A DNA stretch of 40,373 bases. It comes from Chloroflexota bacterium. GTDB lineage: Bacteria; Chloroflexota; UBA6077; CF-72. Location of the stretch: positions 1 through 40,373 of the forward strand of contig JAFAOS010000365.1 in NCBI GenBank assembly GCA_019247515.1, written 5' to 3'. The notes under the pieces are model-generated. The model saw only the letters and a list, made by a program, of their open reading frames with translations, did no database searches and was not told the DNA's origin. The position numbers were made by a program, and so were the translations under genes. Positions 24,697 through 33,934 of the stretch are shown here, piece by piece. How positions within the stretch are numbered: position 1 is the stretch's first letter; the number at the start of each line of letters is the position of its first letter.

Positions 24697-26627
24697 CCGG
24701 CGTCGCCGGGTCGCTGCGAACGGAGCCGGCGACTTTGCAGCGCATGACGGATCAGCTCCGTCACCGCGGACCCGACGGAGAAGGCACGTTCTGGTCGGAC
24801 GATGTGGGTCTGGCGATGCGCCGCCTGGCGATCATCGACCTGGACACCGGCGACCAGCCAATCTTCAACGAGGACCGCGAGGTGTGCGTCGTCTACAACG
24901 GCGAGATTTACAACTTCGTCGAGCTGCGCTCCGAGCTCGAGGGTCGCGGACATCGCTTCGCGACCCATGGCGACACCGAGGTAATCGTCCACGCCTACGA
25001 GGAGTTCGGTCCGGAGTGTGTCGAGCGTTTGTGGGGCATGTTTGCGCTGGCGGTGTGGGACAGCCGTCGACGCTTGCTGCTGCTGGCTCGCGATCGATTG
25101 GGCAAAAAGCCGCTGGTCTACTACGCCGATCCGGTCTCTGGCGGCCTGGCGTTCGCGTCGGAGCTGCAAGCGCTGCTGGCCCATCCCGACGTACCGCGCG
25201 AGGTGGACCCGTCCGCGATCGACGATTACCTGACGTACCTCTACGTACCCGCACCGTCGACCGCGTACCGCGACATTCGCAAGCTGCCCCCCGGCCACCG
25301 CCTCGTGTGGCAGGCCGGCCGCGTCTCGGTCGAGCCGTACTGGGAGGTTCGTTTCGGGGACAAGCGCTCCCTTACCGAAGCGCAGGCGGTCGAGGAGTTT
25401 GGGGCGCTCTTGCGCGATGCAGTGCGCAGGCGGCTGATCGCCGACGTGCCGCTGGGCGCCTTTCTCAGCGGCGGCATGGATTCCAGCTCCGTTGTGGCCG
25501 AGATGGCCGCGCTGAGCTCCAGGCCCGTCAAAACCTTCTCGATCGGCTTCGGCGAACGCGATTTCGACGAGCTGCGCTATGCGCGCCAGGTCGCCAGGCG
25601 ATTCAGCACGGAGCATCACGAGCTGATCGTCGAGCCGCGGGCACTCGAGGTGTTGCCGACCCTGGTGCGACATTACGGCGAGCCATACGGCGACTCATCC
25701 GCGATTCCCACCTACTACGTCGCGCAGATGACCCGCCAGCACGTGACGGTCGCGCTCAATGGCGACGGTGGCGACGAGCTGCTCGCCGGCTACGAGCGGC
25801 ACTGGGCGGCCCGCATCGCCGCGCGCTACGACACCGTCCCGCGCTTCGTTCGGCATGGGCTGATCAGACCGTTGATTCCGCTGTTGCCCGAGCCGCGGCA
25901 ACGCCGGGCGTTCTTGCGCCGCGCCAAGCGCTTCATGGCCGCCGCCCACCTGCCAGTCTTCGATCGCTATCTGCACTGGGTGGGCGCCTATACGCCCGCG
26001 CAGAAGGCCGCGCTGTATACACCCGAGTTCGTCGCCGAACTGCAGGGCAATGACTCGGGGGGCTGGTTGCGCGCGGCGCTGGCCCCCGAGCCGCGGCTCG
26101 ATCCGGTCGACGCGGTGCTGCGCGCGGACACCTTGCTGTACCTGCCCGAGGACCTGCTGGCCAAAGTCGACATCGCCAGCATGGCCAACTCACTCGAAGC
26201 GCGCTCGCCGTTCCTCGATCACCGCCTGGTCGAGTTCTGTGCGCGCCTCCCGTCGAGCTTCAAGCTGCGCGGGCGCACTTCGAAGTGGCTGCTGCGGACG
26301 CTCATGCGCGATCGACTGCCGGCGGACATTCTGACGCGGCCCAAGATGGGCTTCGGCGTGCCCGTCGGCGAGTGGCTGCGCGGTGACCTGCGGCCGCTGC
26401 TCGAGGACACGCTGTTCTCGCCGACCGCTCTGCAACGCGGGTATTTCCGCCGCGAGGCGGTGCGGGCCCTGGTCGACGAGCACCTCAGCCGACGCGCCGA
26501 CCGCGGCGCGCACGTGTGGGCGCTGCTGATGCTGGAGCTGTGGCAGCGCGAGCGAGCCGAGTCTTTCGTCGGCAGTGGCAGGATCGCGACATGCGAATCG
26601 ATTTCGTCGGCCACGCCACGCTCCTGA
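24684..26627 (+). CDS. asnB: Asparagine synthase-like glutamine amidotransferase
   Basis: 647 aa from ATG 24684, giving MCGITGVAG so that Cys2 can become the N-terminal catalytic nucleophile after Met removal. Residues 1-200 are the class II glutaminase domain with RHRGPDGEG (27-35), NGEIYNF (72-78) and GDTEV (96-100). Residues 240-620 are the synthetase domain, with the PP-loop SGGMDSSS (262-269) and FLDHRLVEFCARLP. It could make asparagine, but AsnB homologues in glycan clusters often amidate uronic or amino-sugar carboxyl groups; the neighbours favour the latter. It overlaps both the methyltransferase before it (13 bp) and the hydrolase after it (37 bp), so the three are coupled. The last 10-20 residues are not conserved. 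Confidence 0.92.
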   Translation: MCGITGVAGSLRTEPATLQRMTDQLRHRGPDGEGTFWSDDVGLAMRRLAIIDLDTGDQPIFNEDREVCVVYNGEIYNFVELRSELEGRGHRFATHGDTEVIVHAYEEFGPECVERLWGMFALAVWDSRRRLLLLARDRLGKKPLVYYADPVSGGLAFASELQALLAHPDVPREVDPSAIDDYLTYLYVPAPSTAYRDIRKLPPGHRLVWQAGRVSVEPYWEVRFGDKRSLTEAQAVEEFGALLRDAVRRRLIADVPLGAFLSGGMDSSSVVAEMAALSSRPVKTFSIGFGERDFDELRYARQVARRFSTEHHELIVEPRALEVLPTLVRHYGEPYGDSSAIPTYYVAQMTRQHVTVALNGDGGDELLAGYERHWAARIAARYDTVPRFVRHGLIRPLIPLLPEPRQRRAFLRRAKRFMAAAHLPVFDRYLHWVGAYTPAQKAALYTPEFVAELQGNDSGGWLRAALAPEPRLDPVDAVLRADTLLYLPEDLLAKVDIASMANSLEARSPFLDHRLVEFCARLPSSFKLRGRTSKWLLRTLMRDRLPADILTRPKMGFGVPVGEWLRGDLRPLLEDTLFSPTALQRGYFRREAVRALVDEHLSRRADRGAHVWALLMLELWQRERAESFVGSGRIATCESISSATPRS

Positions 26628-28069
26628 TTCGCCACGTGGGCCTGGCGCTGCTGAGCGACCCCTGGTGGAGCGGACCCGCGTATCGCGACCAGTGGTACCC
26701 GTATCCGATCCCCGTGCCCGAGCGTTATGACCTGGGCGCAGTCGACGCGGTGTACATCTCGCACAGCCACGAGGACCACCTGCATGCGCCGACGCTGCGC
26801 GAGCTCTTGAAGGCCGCGCCGGACGCGGAGGCGATCATCCCGCTGCGGCCCGAGACCCAGATGCGCGACTACCTGCGGCGCATCGGCTTTCGGCGCATCC
26901 GAGAAGTTGCCAGCGGCATGCCGTGCGTCGTGCGCAAGGGCGGAACGTCCATGCGGCTGTCGCTGCTGACGCACGTCGACGACAGTCTTCTCGCGGTCGA
27001 AGCGGGTGGTGAAGTCCTGCTGAATCTGAACGATGCGCTGCACTCGTCGCGGCGGGAGATCATCGCCGAGTATTGCCGTGTCTTGCGCGGTCGTTTTCCC
27101 AGAATTGACTATCTGTTTTGCGGTTTTGGAGGCGCAAGTTACTTTCCCAATTGCGTGCACGTCAGCGGCAAGGATGACGTGGCGGTCGCGCGTGCCAGAG
27201 AGCGATGGTTTCTGCAGAACTTCGGGCTGATTGCGCAGCTCTTGCAGCCGGGGTTGGCCTTCCCGTTTGCCGCGCATTTTGTGCTGCCCGACGAGCGCAA
27301 CTGGTGGATCAGCGAGACGCGACTACGGATGGAAGCGCCGTCGACAACGTTGCGTTCGCTGGCCCCCGAAGGCCTGTTTTATGACCTGCAGCCGGGTGAT
27401 TTTGTCCAGGATGGTGTGGTGCACGCCTCAGGGCGACCCGTTCGTGACCTGGACAGCATTCGTGCCGAGGTGCTGGCCCACTACTCGCAGCCGCCCGCGC
27501 GCCCGGCAATTGACGAGGCCGCATTCGACGACCTCGTCGCATCCATCCGCGAGCGTGTTGGCGCGCGCCCGACTCCGACGAGCTTCGACGCGATCATCGT
27601 CTTGTCGGACTTCGAGCGTCGGGTGATTCACGTCTCGGGATCGACCACCGGCGCGCGCGTGGAAGCCCTCGAACGCGCCGCCCTGGACGCGCAGGACCCG
27701 CAAGTCGTGATGGAAACACGCTCCGACCTGGTCCGCAGCACACTCCGGTCACCGTTTGGCAAGGACCTGATCAGCATCGGCTACGGCGCCCAGTTCCAGG
27801 TGCGCTCCACCGCCGACCTCGACGCCGCGCCTCACGAACGCATCCTCCAGCTCCTGGCGCCGAGCCAGCCGCGCTGGCGTCAGCACCTGCGCGAACGCCC
27901 ATGGCGCACGCTGCGCTACCTCGTCGGCGACCCGAGCATGCGCTACGCCAGCGCCCAACTTGCCCTCCGCCGCACGCGACCCCTTGAAAAGCGCGCTGTT
28001 GACAAGCGCGCTGTCACGCACCCGGCCCCCTACGAGCTGCGCGACTGGGTGGCCGTCCCGGAAAGCTAG
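26591..28069 (+). CDS. Metallo-beta-lactamase-fold hydrolase
   Basis: 492 aa from ATG 26591 inside the end of the amidotransferase gene. The N-terminus (MRIDFVGHATLLIRHVGLAL, then SDPWWSG) and the metal motif HSHEDH (residues 58-63) are those of the UlaG/CMAH-like branch of the MBL fold; later NLNDAL and FCGFGG may supply further ligands. The C-terminal 200 residues (about 290-492) are an extra helical/beta region with no recognised domain, and SCP2-like lipid-binding folds are one possibility. CMP-Neu5Ac hydroxylases have a similar MBL part but need a Rieske domain, absent here. The tight coupling with the amidotransferase suggests a shared glycan-modifying pathway. It ends against the convergent lipoprotein gene with overlapping stops. 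Confidence 0.82.
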   Translation: MRIDFVGHATLLIRHVGLALLSDPWWSGPAYRDQWYPYPIPVPERYDLGAVDAVYISHSHEDHLHAPTLRELLKAAPDAEAIIPLRPETQMRDYLRRIGFRRIREVASGMPCVVRKGGTSMRLSLLTHVDDSLLAVEAGGEVLLNLNDALHSSRREIIAEYCRVLRGRFPRIDYLFCGFGGASYFPNCVHVSGKDDVAVARARERWFLQNFGLIAQLLQPGLAFPFAAHFVLPDERNWWISETRLRMEAPSTTLRSLAPEGLFYDLQPGDFVQDGVVHASGRPVRDLDSIRAEVLAHYSQPPARPAIDEAAFDDLVASIRERVGARPTPTSFDAIIVLSDFERRVIHVSGSTTGARVEALERAALDAQDPQVVMETRSDLVRSTLRSPFGKDLISIGYGAQFQVRSTADLDAAPHERILQLLAPSQPRWRQHLRERPWRTLRYLVGDPSMRYASAQLALRRTRPLEKRAVDKRAVTHPAPYELRDWVAVPES

Positions 28070-28659
28070 CCCCGGCAGGTAATCTGCTCGGCGCGGGCGA
28101 GGCCCATCGGCGCCGCGGCGGCCTCCCATTGCGTCCAGGCGCGATCGAGCAGACTCAGCGCACCAGACGAGTCGCCGGGCGCCAGGCCGTCTATGCGATC
28201 GCGGTACGCCGCCAGAGCGTCGCCGAGACCGCGGATGTCGGCGGCGACGTCGGCAATGGCCCGCTGCTCGCGCCAGAGGCTCTGGTCGATTTGCGTCGTT
28301 GTGACAGCTTGAAAGAGCTGATCGGCGCGACCGTGCAGGCCGCGAGCGACGTGCGTCGCGGCGTCCCAGGCAGTGCCCGTGGGTGGGTCCCAGACCAGCT
28401 CCGCGGCGGAGCGCAGTCCAGACGAAGCCGTGGACGAAACTCGGTACGCGGCGAAGACGTCGAAGGTCCGCAGCGTCTGCAAGCCATCGAGCAGCAAGGC
28501 GCGCGCTTCGGCGTTCCAGCCGTCGAGTTGCGGCGTGCTCGCCGTTGCCGACGGCGCCGCTCGCGGTTCCGAGTAGGGCGCGCAGGCACTCGCCGCCAGC
28601 GCGAGAGCGAAGCCTTGCAAGAAGGCGCGTCGGCTCGGGCGCTGGCCCGGTGTTAGCAT
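28066..28659 (-). CDS. Putative Tat-exported lipoprotein of unknown function
   Basis: 197 aa from ATG at 28659 (reverse). The start is chosen because it gives a twin-arginine-like N-terminus (SRRAFLQGFALALAASAC), with RR at residues 10-11 and a lipobox cysteine at 26 (ASAC). The mature part is helical and Ala/Asp-rich (LDGWNAEARALLLDGLQTLR, LWREQRAIADVAADI, AWTQWEAAAAP). No enzyme motif is seen. It would be anchored at the outer face of the cytoplasmic membrane. Its start is back-to-back with that of the next plus-strand gene, leaving almost no intergenic DNA. I do not recognise the family. Confidence 0.7.
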   Translation of the reverse strand: MLTPGQRPSRRAFLQGFALALAASACAPYSEPRAAPSATASTPQLDGWNAEARALLLDGLQTLRTFDVFAAYRVSSTASSGLRSAAELVWDPPTGTAWDAATHVARGLHGRADQLFQAVTTTQIDQSLWREQRAIADVAADIRGLGDALAAYRDRIDGLAPGDSSGALSLLDRAWTQWEAAAAPMGLARAEQITCRG

Positions 28660-28672
28660 GCGCGAGGTCCCG

Positions 28673-29086
28673 ATGCTCAGACGCCGACCCGATCTCGAAC
28701 ATGCGGGCACCTGGCTGACGGTGATCCTCGTGCTCGTGATCGGGCTCGCCGTGGGCGCCTCGTTGCTGATGAATGCCGCCGCCGATGATGCGCGGGCGCG
28801 GATGAACATCGCGTCGAACCAGGCCTCGGGTACTGAGCGCACGCCGTGGGGCATCTGGCTCGGAGATCGCACGACCGCGGACCTAGCGCCCACCGACATA
28901 CAGGCGCTGAAGGCGCGCGCGGACGACCTCGATCATCGCGCCGACCGAATTCGCGAGCTGGCGGGCGCCGCGTCGCTGGCGGGGCTCATCCTCATCGTCG
29001 CGACCGCCAGGCCCGAGGCGCGCCTTGCGAACTCCCAGTCGGCGACGAGTCCACTGGCCAGCACCAGGAGCAACGGCACCGTTTGA
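28673..29086 (+). CDS. Small membrane protein with two transmembrane segments
   Basis: 137 aa from ATG 28673, preceded by GAGGT; ATG 28658 is an alternative start. Residues about 14-35 (WLTVILVLVIGLAVGASLLM) and about 95-110 (AGAASLAGLILIVATA) are membrane segments. Between them is a hydrophilic loop (RARMNIASNQASGTERTPWG, then LGDRTTADLAPTDIQALKAR) that would face one side as a helix. No named family is recognised. The last 51 codons overlap the 3' end of the minus-strand membrane protein gene, so the true end or the reality of the tail should be judged with care. It may pair with the divergent lipoprotein as an envelope unit. Confidence 0.6.
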   Translation: MLRRRPDLEHAGTWLTVILVLVIGLAVGASLLMNAAADDARARMNIASNQASGTERTPWGIWLGDRTTADLAPTDIQALKARADDLDHRADRIRELAGAASLAGLILIVATARPEARLANSQSATSPLASTRSNGTV

Positions 29087-30390
29087 GTTGCGCGGTGGCG
29101 GTCGGCGTTGCCCGGTGCGCCGGGCACGGCGATCAGCGCCAGCACCGTGCCGCCGACGATGCACGCCGGGAACAGCCACTCCCGCGCGGGCAGCCGCCGA
29201 CGGATCACGCCGACCGCGGCCAGGACCAGTAGCACATCCCAGACGAGCGCCAGCGCGATCCACACCGGGCTGTTGGGTTCGGTCGTCATGCTGGTACCGA
29301 GCAGGTAGCTGGTCAGGTTGGGGACGACCCATGCCACGAGCTCGAGGGGTGGAATCTGCGTCGACTGCAGTGGCACCAGCTCGCGCACCGGGATTTCGCG
29401 TATCGACTCGTCGGTGAAGGCAACGCGCGCGACGTCGCTGGTGGGGAAGGCCTGCACGACGCCGCCGAGAATCCACCCGCTGCTCGGGTCCGCCAGGCCG
29501 ACCGCCGCGCCTGGCTTCATCGGCAGGTCGGTTGTCGCCGGCGGCTGATCGGTGTACAGGCGACCGAGCGTCTCCATGCGCGTCATAGTCTGTCGATACA
29601 GCAGCTCATGGCTGGCGTAGTCGATCCGACGACCGAGCACCACGACCAGCATGGCCACGGTGATGATGGCGCCTGCGCCGAGCGCGGCCAGGCCCGGCAG
29701 TCGCAGCCGACGCAAGTAGGGGTACACGGCCCAGGCCAGCACGCCGACGGCGATGGCGCCGCCCAGGTACGGCCGCAGGCTCAGGGCGACCACCAGGGCC
29801 AGTCCAATGGTCGAAAGCGCGCGCACCCACCCGTCCACGTGCGCGCGGCCGAGTGCCCACCACACGACCACCACCGCCAACCCGCCCGCGGTGTCGCGCA
29901 GCATTGTCGCCGACCACAGCACCAGCGTCGGCCAGATCGCGAGCACCAGGCCCGTCACCAGCCCCGCGGGCGGTCCAAACAGCCGACGCGCCATCAGCGC
30001 CCCGAGGACGACCACGATGGCGCCGAAGGCGGAGTTGATCACGCGGAAGGTGTTGGCGTCGGCGATGCCTCCGCCGAAGATGGAGAGGACCGTGATCAGG
30101 CCGAGGTAGCCGTCGCCGCCCAGGTGCTCGAGTCCCTGGGGCAGAGCGCTGTCGAGCGGATCGGGCAACAGCGACTGCGTGGCCAGGAAAAAGCTCGCCT
30201 CGTCGTTGAGCCAGACCGCGGTGATGTGGACCTGTTGGGCAATGAACGAGACGACGAGCGTCGCCAGGAATCGAGCCGCAAGCGCCAGACCCGCCAGCAC
30301 GAGCACCAGGCGCGCGCCACCGGGCCCTTCCGCGTGACGCCACGCGACAGCCGCCACAATGCCCACCGCCAATGGCAGCGCGATCAGCAT
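28933..30390 (-). CDS. Polytopic membrane protein, GT39/ArnT-like glycosyltransferase candidate
   Basis: 485 aa from ATG at 30390 (reverse); the longer Arg-rich upstream frame lacks membrane character and is rejected. About 10-12 hydrophobic segments are visible, e.g. MLIALPLAVGIVAAVAWRH, VVVLGALMARRLFGPPAGLV, LVTGLVLAIWPTLVLWSATM and GGTVLALIAVPGA. The early loop WLNDEASFF has an acidic pair in the place where GT39-type (PMT/ArnT) enzymes carry a catalytic Asp/Glu, and a large soluble loop (YRQTMTRMETLGRLYTDQPP onward) lies between later segments. Such proteins use polyprenyl-phosphate sugars outside the membrane. Overall similarity is weak, so transferase function is tentative. It diverges from a second GT39-like gene across 111 bp. 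Confidence 0.75.
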   Translation of the reverse strand: MLIALPLAVGIVAAVAWRHAEGPGGARLVLVLAGLALAARFLATLVVSFIAQQVHITAVWLNDEASFFLATQSLLPDPLDSALPQGLEHLGGDGYLGLITVLSIFGGGIADANTFRVINSAFGAIVVVLGALMARRLFGPPAGLVTGLVLAIWPTLVLWSATMLRDTAGGLAVVVVWWALGRAHVDGWVRALSTIGLALVVALSLRPYLGGAIAVGVLAWAVYPYLRRLRLPGLAALGAGAIITVAMLVVVLGRRIDYASHELLYRQTMTRMETLGRLYTDQPPATTDLPMKPGAAVGLADPSSGWILGGVVQAFPTSDVARVAFTDESIREIPVRELVPLQSTQIPPLELVAWVVPNLTSYLLGTSMTTEPNSPVWIALALVWDVLLVLAAVGVIRRRLPAREWLFPACIVGGTVLALIAVPGAPGNADRHRATQTVPLLLVLASGLVADWEFARRASGLAVATMRMSPASDAAPASSRIRSAR

Positions 30391-30501
30391 CGAGCCGCGT
30401 CCATTCGAGCGAAGAGCCGCGGCAGCGCACTCGGCACGCCACGAGTGTAGATCGAGCGCCTGGAGTCGCCGTCGCCCGTGGCGCAGGGACCATAATCGCG
30501 T

Positions 30502-31800
30502 GTGCGCTGGCTGTGGTTGATCTTTGCGTTGGCCGTGCTGGCGCGCATCAGTGGCCAGGTGGCGCTTGGCGCGTACGCCCACCCGCGGCTCTTCGAATAC
30601 GAGGAGATCGCCACCAACCTTATCAACGGGCGCGGCTACACCTACGCCTCACCGGATGGTGGGACCTACGTGGCCAGCCAATCCAGCCCGCTTTACATTC
30701 TGCTCACCGCGGGCGTGTACCTGGTCACGGGCCACAGCCAGCCGGCGATGCTGCTGCTGCAGGCTGCGCTTGGCGGCTTGACCGCGGTGCTGGTCGCCTG
30801 GGCTGGCCGACGGGCGTTTTCCCGCTCGGCGGGTATGGTCGCGGGTGGGCTGGTGGCAATTGATCCTGGCCTGGTCGTCTACGCGGCGGAGCTGCACTCA
30901 TTGAGCCTGGATGCGCTCGCGAACGTGGGCCTCGTGTGTGCCACGCTGGCGCTGCCGGCGCGACCGGGCAGGGCGCGATTGGCGGGCCTCGGCGCGGTCT
31001 TCGGGCTGGCCGGGCTCACACGCGCCACGGCGCTGTTGCTGTTGCCCGTGCACCTGGTGTGGCTACGCCTCCATCGCGGCGCGCGGCTGATGTCGATCGG
31101 CGCGGCCGTCGCCGTCCTGGCGATGCTGCTGGTGTACGCGGCGTGGCCGGTGCGTAACTCGCTGCTGCTGGGCCAGCTCACGCTCGGTTCGTCCGAGACG
31201 ACGGAGTGGCTGTGGCGCGGCAACAATCCCAACGCCAACGGCGGCAGTCTGACGCCAGACGGCGAGCGCATGCTCGCGGTGGCGCCGCCCGCCTTTCGTG
31301 CCGAGATCGAAGCAGCCAGCGAAGCGCAACGCGTGCGCGTCTACCAGGCGGCGGCCTTCGAGTTCATCCGCGCGAATCCTGCGTCCGCGTCGCGCCTGTA
31401 CGTGACAAAGCTGCTGACCTTCTGGTGGGGGTCACAGGAAACCGGGCTGCTGTATCCGCCAACCTGGGTGATCGCCTACCAGGTCTGGTACGCGGCCATC
31501 CTGCTCTGCGCGGGTCTGGGCATGTGGAGCACCCGCGCCGTTGGCGAACAGCGCGGGGTCGTCTGGCTGATTGTCGCGACCCTGGTGCTCGTCTCATTGA
31601 CACAAGCAATCTTTTACGTCGAAGGTCGCCACAGGCTGGCAGTCGAGCCGCTGCTCCTCATAGTGACGGGCGTGGGCGTGGCCGATCTGGCCACACGCGT
31701 TCAGTGTTTCTGGACGCGGCGCGTCAGCTCTCGCGATCGACGCCCACCAGGCGGCCCGCGAGCTCGTCTTCGAGCAGCTGGATGTCCGCGTCGACCATGA
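30502..31800 (+). CDS. GT39-family (dolichyl-phosphate-mannose-type) membrane glycosyltransferase
   Basis: 432 aa from GTG 30502. CATAAT (30491-30496) lies 5 bp upstream, so the transcript may be leaderless. The N-terminal helix is followed by [20 protein letters not shown] and [16 protein letters not shown], where the acidic pair and SSPLY loop resemble the active-site loop of GT39 and related ArnT-like enzymes. Eight or more further membrane segments follow ([52 protein letters not shown]). The final 40 residues are Arg/Pro-rich and overlap the convergent dehydratase gene by 77 bp, so they may not be conserved. It would transfer a lipid-linked sugar to an extracytoplasmic acceptor. Confidence 0.85.
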   Translation: MRWLWLIFALAVLARISGQVALGAYAHPRLFEYEEIATNLINGRGYTYASPDGGTYVASQSSPLYILLTAGVYLVTGHSQPAMLLLQAALGGLTAVLVAWAGRRAFSRSAGMVAGGLVAIDPGLVVYAAELHSLSLDALANVGLVCATLALPARPGRARLAGLGAVFGLAGLTRATALLLLPVHLVWLRLHRGARLMSIGAAVAVLAMLLVYAAWPVRNSLLLGQLTLGSSETTEWLWRGNNPNANGGSLTPDGERMLAVAPPAFRAEIEAASEAQRVRVYQAAAFEFIRANPASASRLYVTKLLTFWWGSQETGLLYPPTWVIAYQVWYAAILLCAGLGMWSTRAVGEQRGVVWLIVATLVLVSLTQAIFYVEGRHRLAVEPLLLIVTGVGVADLATRVQCFWTRRVSSRDRRPPGGPRARLRAAGCPRRP

Positions 31801-32749
31801 GCGCCACGAGCTCGGGAAATCGTACCGAGGGTTGCCAGCCAAGGACCCGCTGCGCCTTGGACGCATCACCGCGCAAGTGATCCACTTCTGACGGCCGGTA
31901 ATAGCGTGGGTCGACCTCCACGTAGTCGTGCCAATCCAGGCCCACGCGTCCAAATGCGAGGTCGAGAAACTCGCGAATCGTGTGCGATTCACCGGTCGCT
32001 ATGACGAAGTCATCCGCTTTCGGCTGTTGCAACATCATCCACATGGCAAGCACGAAATCCGGCGCGTAACCCCAATCACGCAGCGCATCGAGATTGCCGA
32101 GATATAACTTATCCTGTAATCCTGCTTGAATACGCGCCACGGCTCGGCTAATCTTGCGGGTAACAAAGGTCTCGCCTCTCCGTGGTGACTCATGATTGAA
32201 CAACAGGCCGTTCACCGCGAATACACCATAGGCTTCGCGAAAATTGACGGTGATCCAGTAGGCGAAGACTTTGGCGGCGCCGTACGGGCTACGCGGGTGA
32301 AAGGGCGTGCGCTCGTTCTGTGGTGGCGGCGCGGCGCCAAACATTTCCGATGACGATGCCTGATAGAAGCGCGTCTGAACACCCGAAGCGCGGATTGCTT
32401 CGAGAATTCTCAGCGTGCCGAGGCCGGTCGTTTGCGCCGTGTAGTCGGGAATGTCAAATGAGACTCGAACGTGACTCTGAGCGCCCAGGTGATAGATTTC
32501 GTGCGGCTGCAGGTCGCGAATCAGATTCGTCAGCGAAACACCGTCCGAAAGGTCGCCGTAGTGCAAGATGAGCGGCGCGTTCTCATGTGGGTCGCGATAG
32601 ATCGAATCCAGGCGTCGCGTGTTGAACGTGGACGCTCGGCGGATGAGTCCGTGGACCTCGTAGCCCCTGGCCAGCAGCAGCTCGGCCAGATAGGAGCCAT
32701 CCTGTCCGGAGATGCCTGTGATGAAGGCGCGGCGCCCTGATTCGCTCAA
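31724..32749 (-). CDS. gmd: GDP-mannose 4,6-dehydratase
   Basis: 341 aa if TTG at 32749 (reverse) is used; AGGGAAAGG lies 6 bp upstream of it, and the longer frame would begin inside the promoter region. The Rossmann motif [10 protein letters not shown] (11-20), [12 protein letters not shown], the catalytic Ser-Glu (SSSEMFG), Y156/K160 (RSPYGAAK) and [18 protein letters not shown] are diagnostic. The enzyme converts GDP-mannose to GDP-4-keto-6-deoxymannose, the precursor of GDP-rhamnose, GDP-fucose or GDP-perosamine. No rmd or fcl partner is certain in this window; one of the two SDR genes downstream may finish the sugar. The gene is divergent from the sugar operon and ends inside the GT39-like gene. 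Confidence 0.96.
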   Translation of the reverse strand: MSESGRRAFITGISGQDGSYLAELLLARGYEVHGLIRRASTFNTRRLDSIYRDPHENAPLILHYGDLSDGVSLTNLIRDLQPHEIYHLGAQSHVRVSFDIPDYTAQTTGLGTLRILEAIRASGVQTRFYQASSSEMFGAAPPPQNERTPFHPRSPYGAAKVFAYWITVNFREAYGVFAVNGLLFNHESPRRGETFVTRKISRAVARIQAGLQDKLYLGNLDALRDWGYAPDFVLAMWMMLQQPKADDFVIATGESHTIREFLDLAFGRVGLDWHDYVEVDPRYYRPSEVDHLRGDASKAQRVLGWQPSVRFPELVALMVDADIQLLEDELAGRLVGVDRES

Positions 32750-32812
32750 TGCGGGCCTTTCCCTGGCTACCGCCTGAGTGTAAAGCGCGCGGCCACCGAG
32801 GATTACGGTCGA

Positions 32813-32841
32813 TTGACCGAAACTCAACCCCCTTCTAGAAT
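32813..32841 (+). promoter_or_regulatory. Sigma70-type promoter of the glycan operon
   Basis: TTGACC (32813-32818) and TAGAAT (32836-32841) are separated by exactly 17 bp. This is the best promoter match noted in the window. Transcription would begin near 32848, about 65 bp before the GTG start at 32915, and this rules out the longer reading frame that begins at 32813. On the other strand TTGAGT and TAATCC, 16 bp apart, overlap the same region and could serve gmd. Confidence 0.75.
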
Positions 32842-32914
32842 GCCCACGCGTGCCGCAGCAGGCCACATCTGCATAGGGTGGGCTGCCAAATCTCCTGCAT
32901 CCCAGGGAGCCGCA

Positions 32915-33922
32915 GTGACTGTCGAACTATCTGACACGCATGTCGAACTCCGTCAAAAACTAGTGCATGAAGATGCGGCCCGGATGCTGCGCGAGATGAT
33001 GCGGATCCGCATCGCCGAAGAAACCCTGGCCGACCTCTACAAGGAACAGGAGATGCGCACCCCGACGCATTTCTCGATTGGTCAGGAAGCCGTTGCCGTC
33101 GGGATTTGCTCGGCGCTCGGCCTGGACGATGTCGCGTACAGCGGTCATCGTTGTCACGCCCATTACCTGGCCAAGGGCGGCCCGCTGGCGCCGATGGTCG
33201 CCGAGTTGTACGGCAAACAGACGGGAACGGCGCACGGGCGCGGTGGGTCCGTTCACCTCAGCGCTCCGGAGGTCGGCTTTATCGCATCGTCGGCAATTCT
33301 GGGTCAGACGATGGCGGTGGCGACCGGGTCCGCGTGGGCATTTACGATGGACGGATCGCGGCGTGTCGCGGCGTGTTTCTTTGGCGATGGCGCCATCGAA
33401 GAAGGCATTTTCCACGAGACTCTCAATTTCGCGTCGATAAAACGACTGCCCGTAGTGTTTGTGTGCGAGAACAACGGTTACTCGACGCATACGCCGCTGG
33501 ACGTGCGGCAGCCCAAAGGCGTCACAATCTGGGAACGTGCCCGTTGTTACCAGATGGCATCGAAGTTTGCCGATGGTAACGACGTGTTCGCGGTCCGACA
33601 CGCGGCCGAGGAGGCGATTGATTGGGCTCGCTCCGGTCGCGGCCCATATTTCCTGGAGTTCAGCACGTACCGCTGGCGCGAACACGTCGGACCCAACTGG
33701 GACTACGAGGCCGGTTACCGCACGAAAGCCGAGGTTGATGCCTGGATCGAGCGATGTCCCATCAAGGCCGCAACAGCCAGAATGCTCGCGGCCGGTGTGT
33801 GCACCGAGGCTCAGGTCGAACGCTGGCGACTGGACATCCAGCGCGAGGTGGACGAGGCGGTTGTCGCGGCGAAAGCGGCTCCATTCCCATCAGTTGAGCA
33901 CCTGCTCGACGGCACGTATTAG
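32915..33922 (+). CDS. Thiamine-diphosphate dehydrogenase E1 component, alpha subunit
   Basis: 335 aa from GTG 32915, with AGGGAG 7 bp upstream; the promoter at 32813-32841 excludes an earlier start. Residues 21-60 ([20 protein letters not shown], then [13 protein letters not shown]) and the ThDP/Mg motif [20 protein letters not shown] (155-174, GDG...N171) with VCENNGYS are those of pyruvate/acetoin/branched-chain E1 alpha subunits. [12 protein letters not shown] matches the phosphorylation-loop region. No E2 or E3 gene is nearby. In glycan clusters, E1-like pairs could act as stand-alone ketol-transfer or decarboxylating enzymes, for example to add a two-carbon branch or make an acyl precursor; this role is inferred. 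It is the first gene of a long operon and is followed 12 bp later by the beta subunit. Confidence 0.93.
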   Translation: MTVELSDTHVELRQKLVHEDAARMLREMMRIRIAEETLADLYKEQEMRTPTHFSIGQEAVAVGICSALGLDDVAYSGHRCHAHYLAKGGPLAPMVAELYGKQTGTAHGRGGSVHLSAPEVGFIASSAILGQTMAVATGSAWAFTMDGSRRVAACFFGDGAIEEGIFHETLNFASIKRLPVVFVCENNGYSTHTPLDVRQPKGVTIWERARCYQMASKFADGNDVFAVRHAAEEAIDWARSGRGPYFLEFSTYRWREHVGPNWDYEAGYRTKAEVDAWIERCPIKAATARMLAAGVCTEAQVERWRLDIQREVDEAVVAAKAAPFPSVEHLLDGTY

Positions 33923-33934
33923 GTGGCAGCTCCC

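Noticed and set aside
32813..32914. Longer N-terminus of E1 alpha
   Set aside because: It would begin in the -35 element of a strong promoter and lacks a ribosome-binding site; GTG 32915 has AGGGAG.
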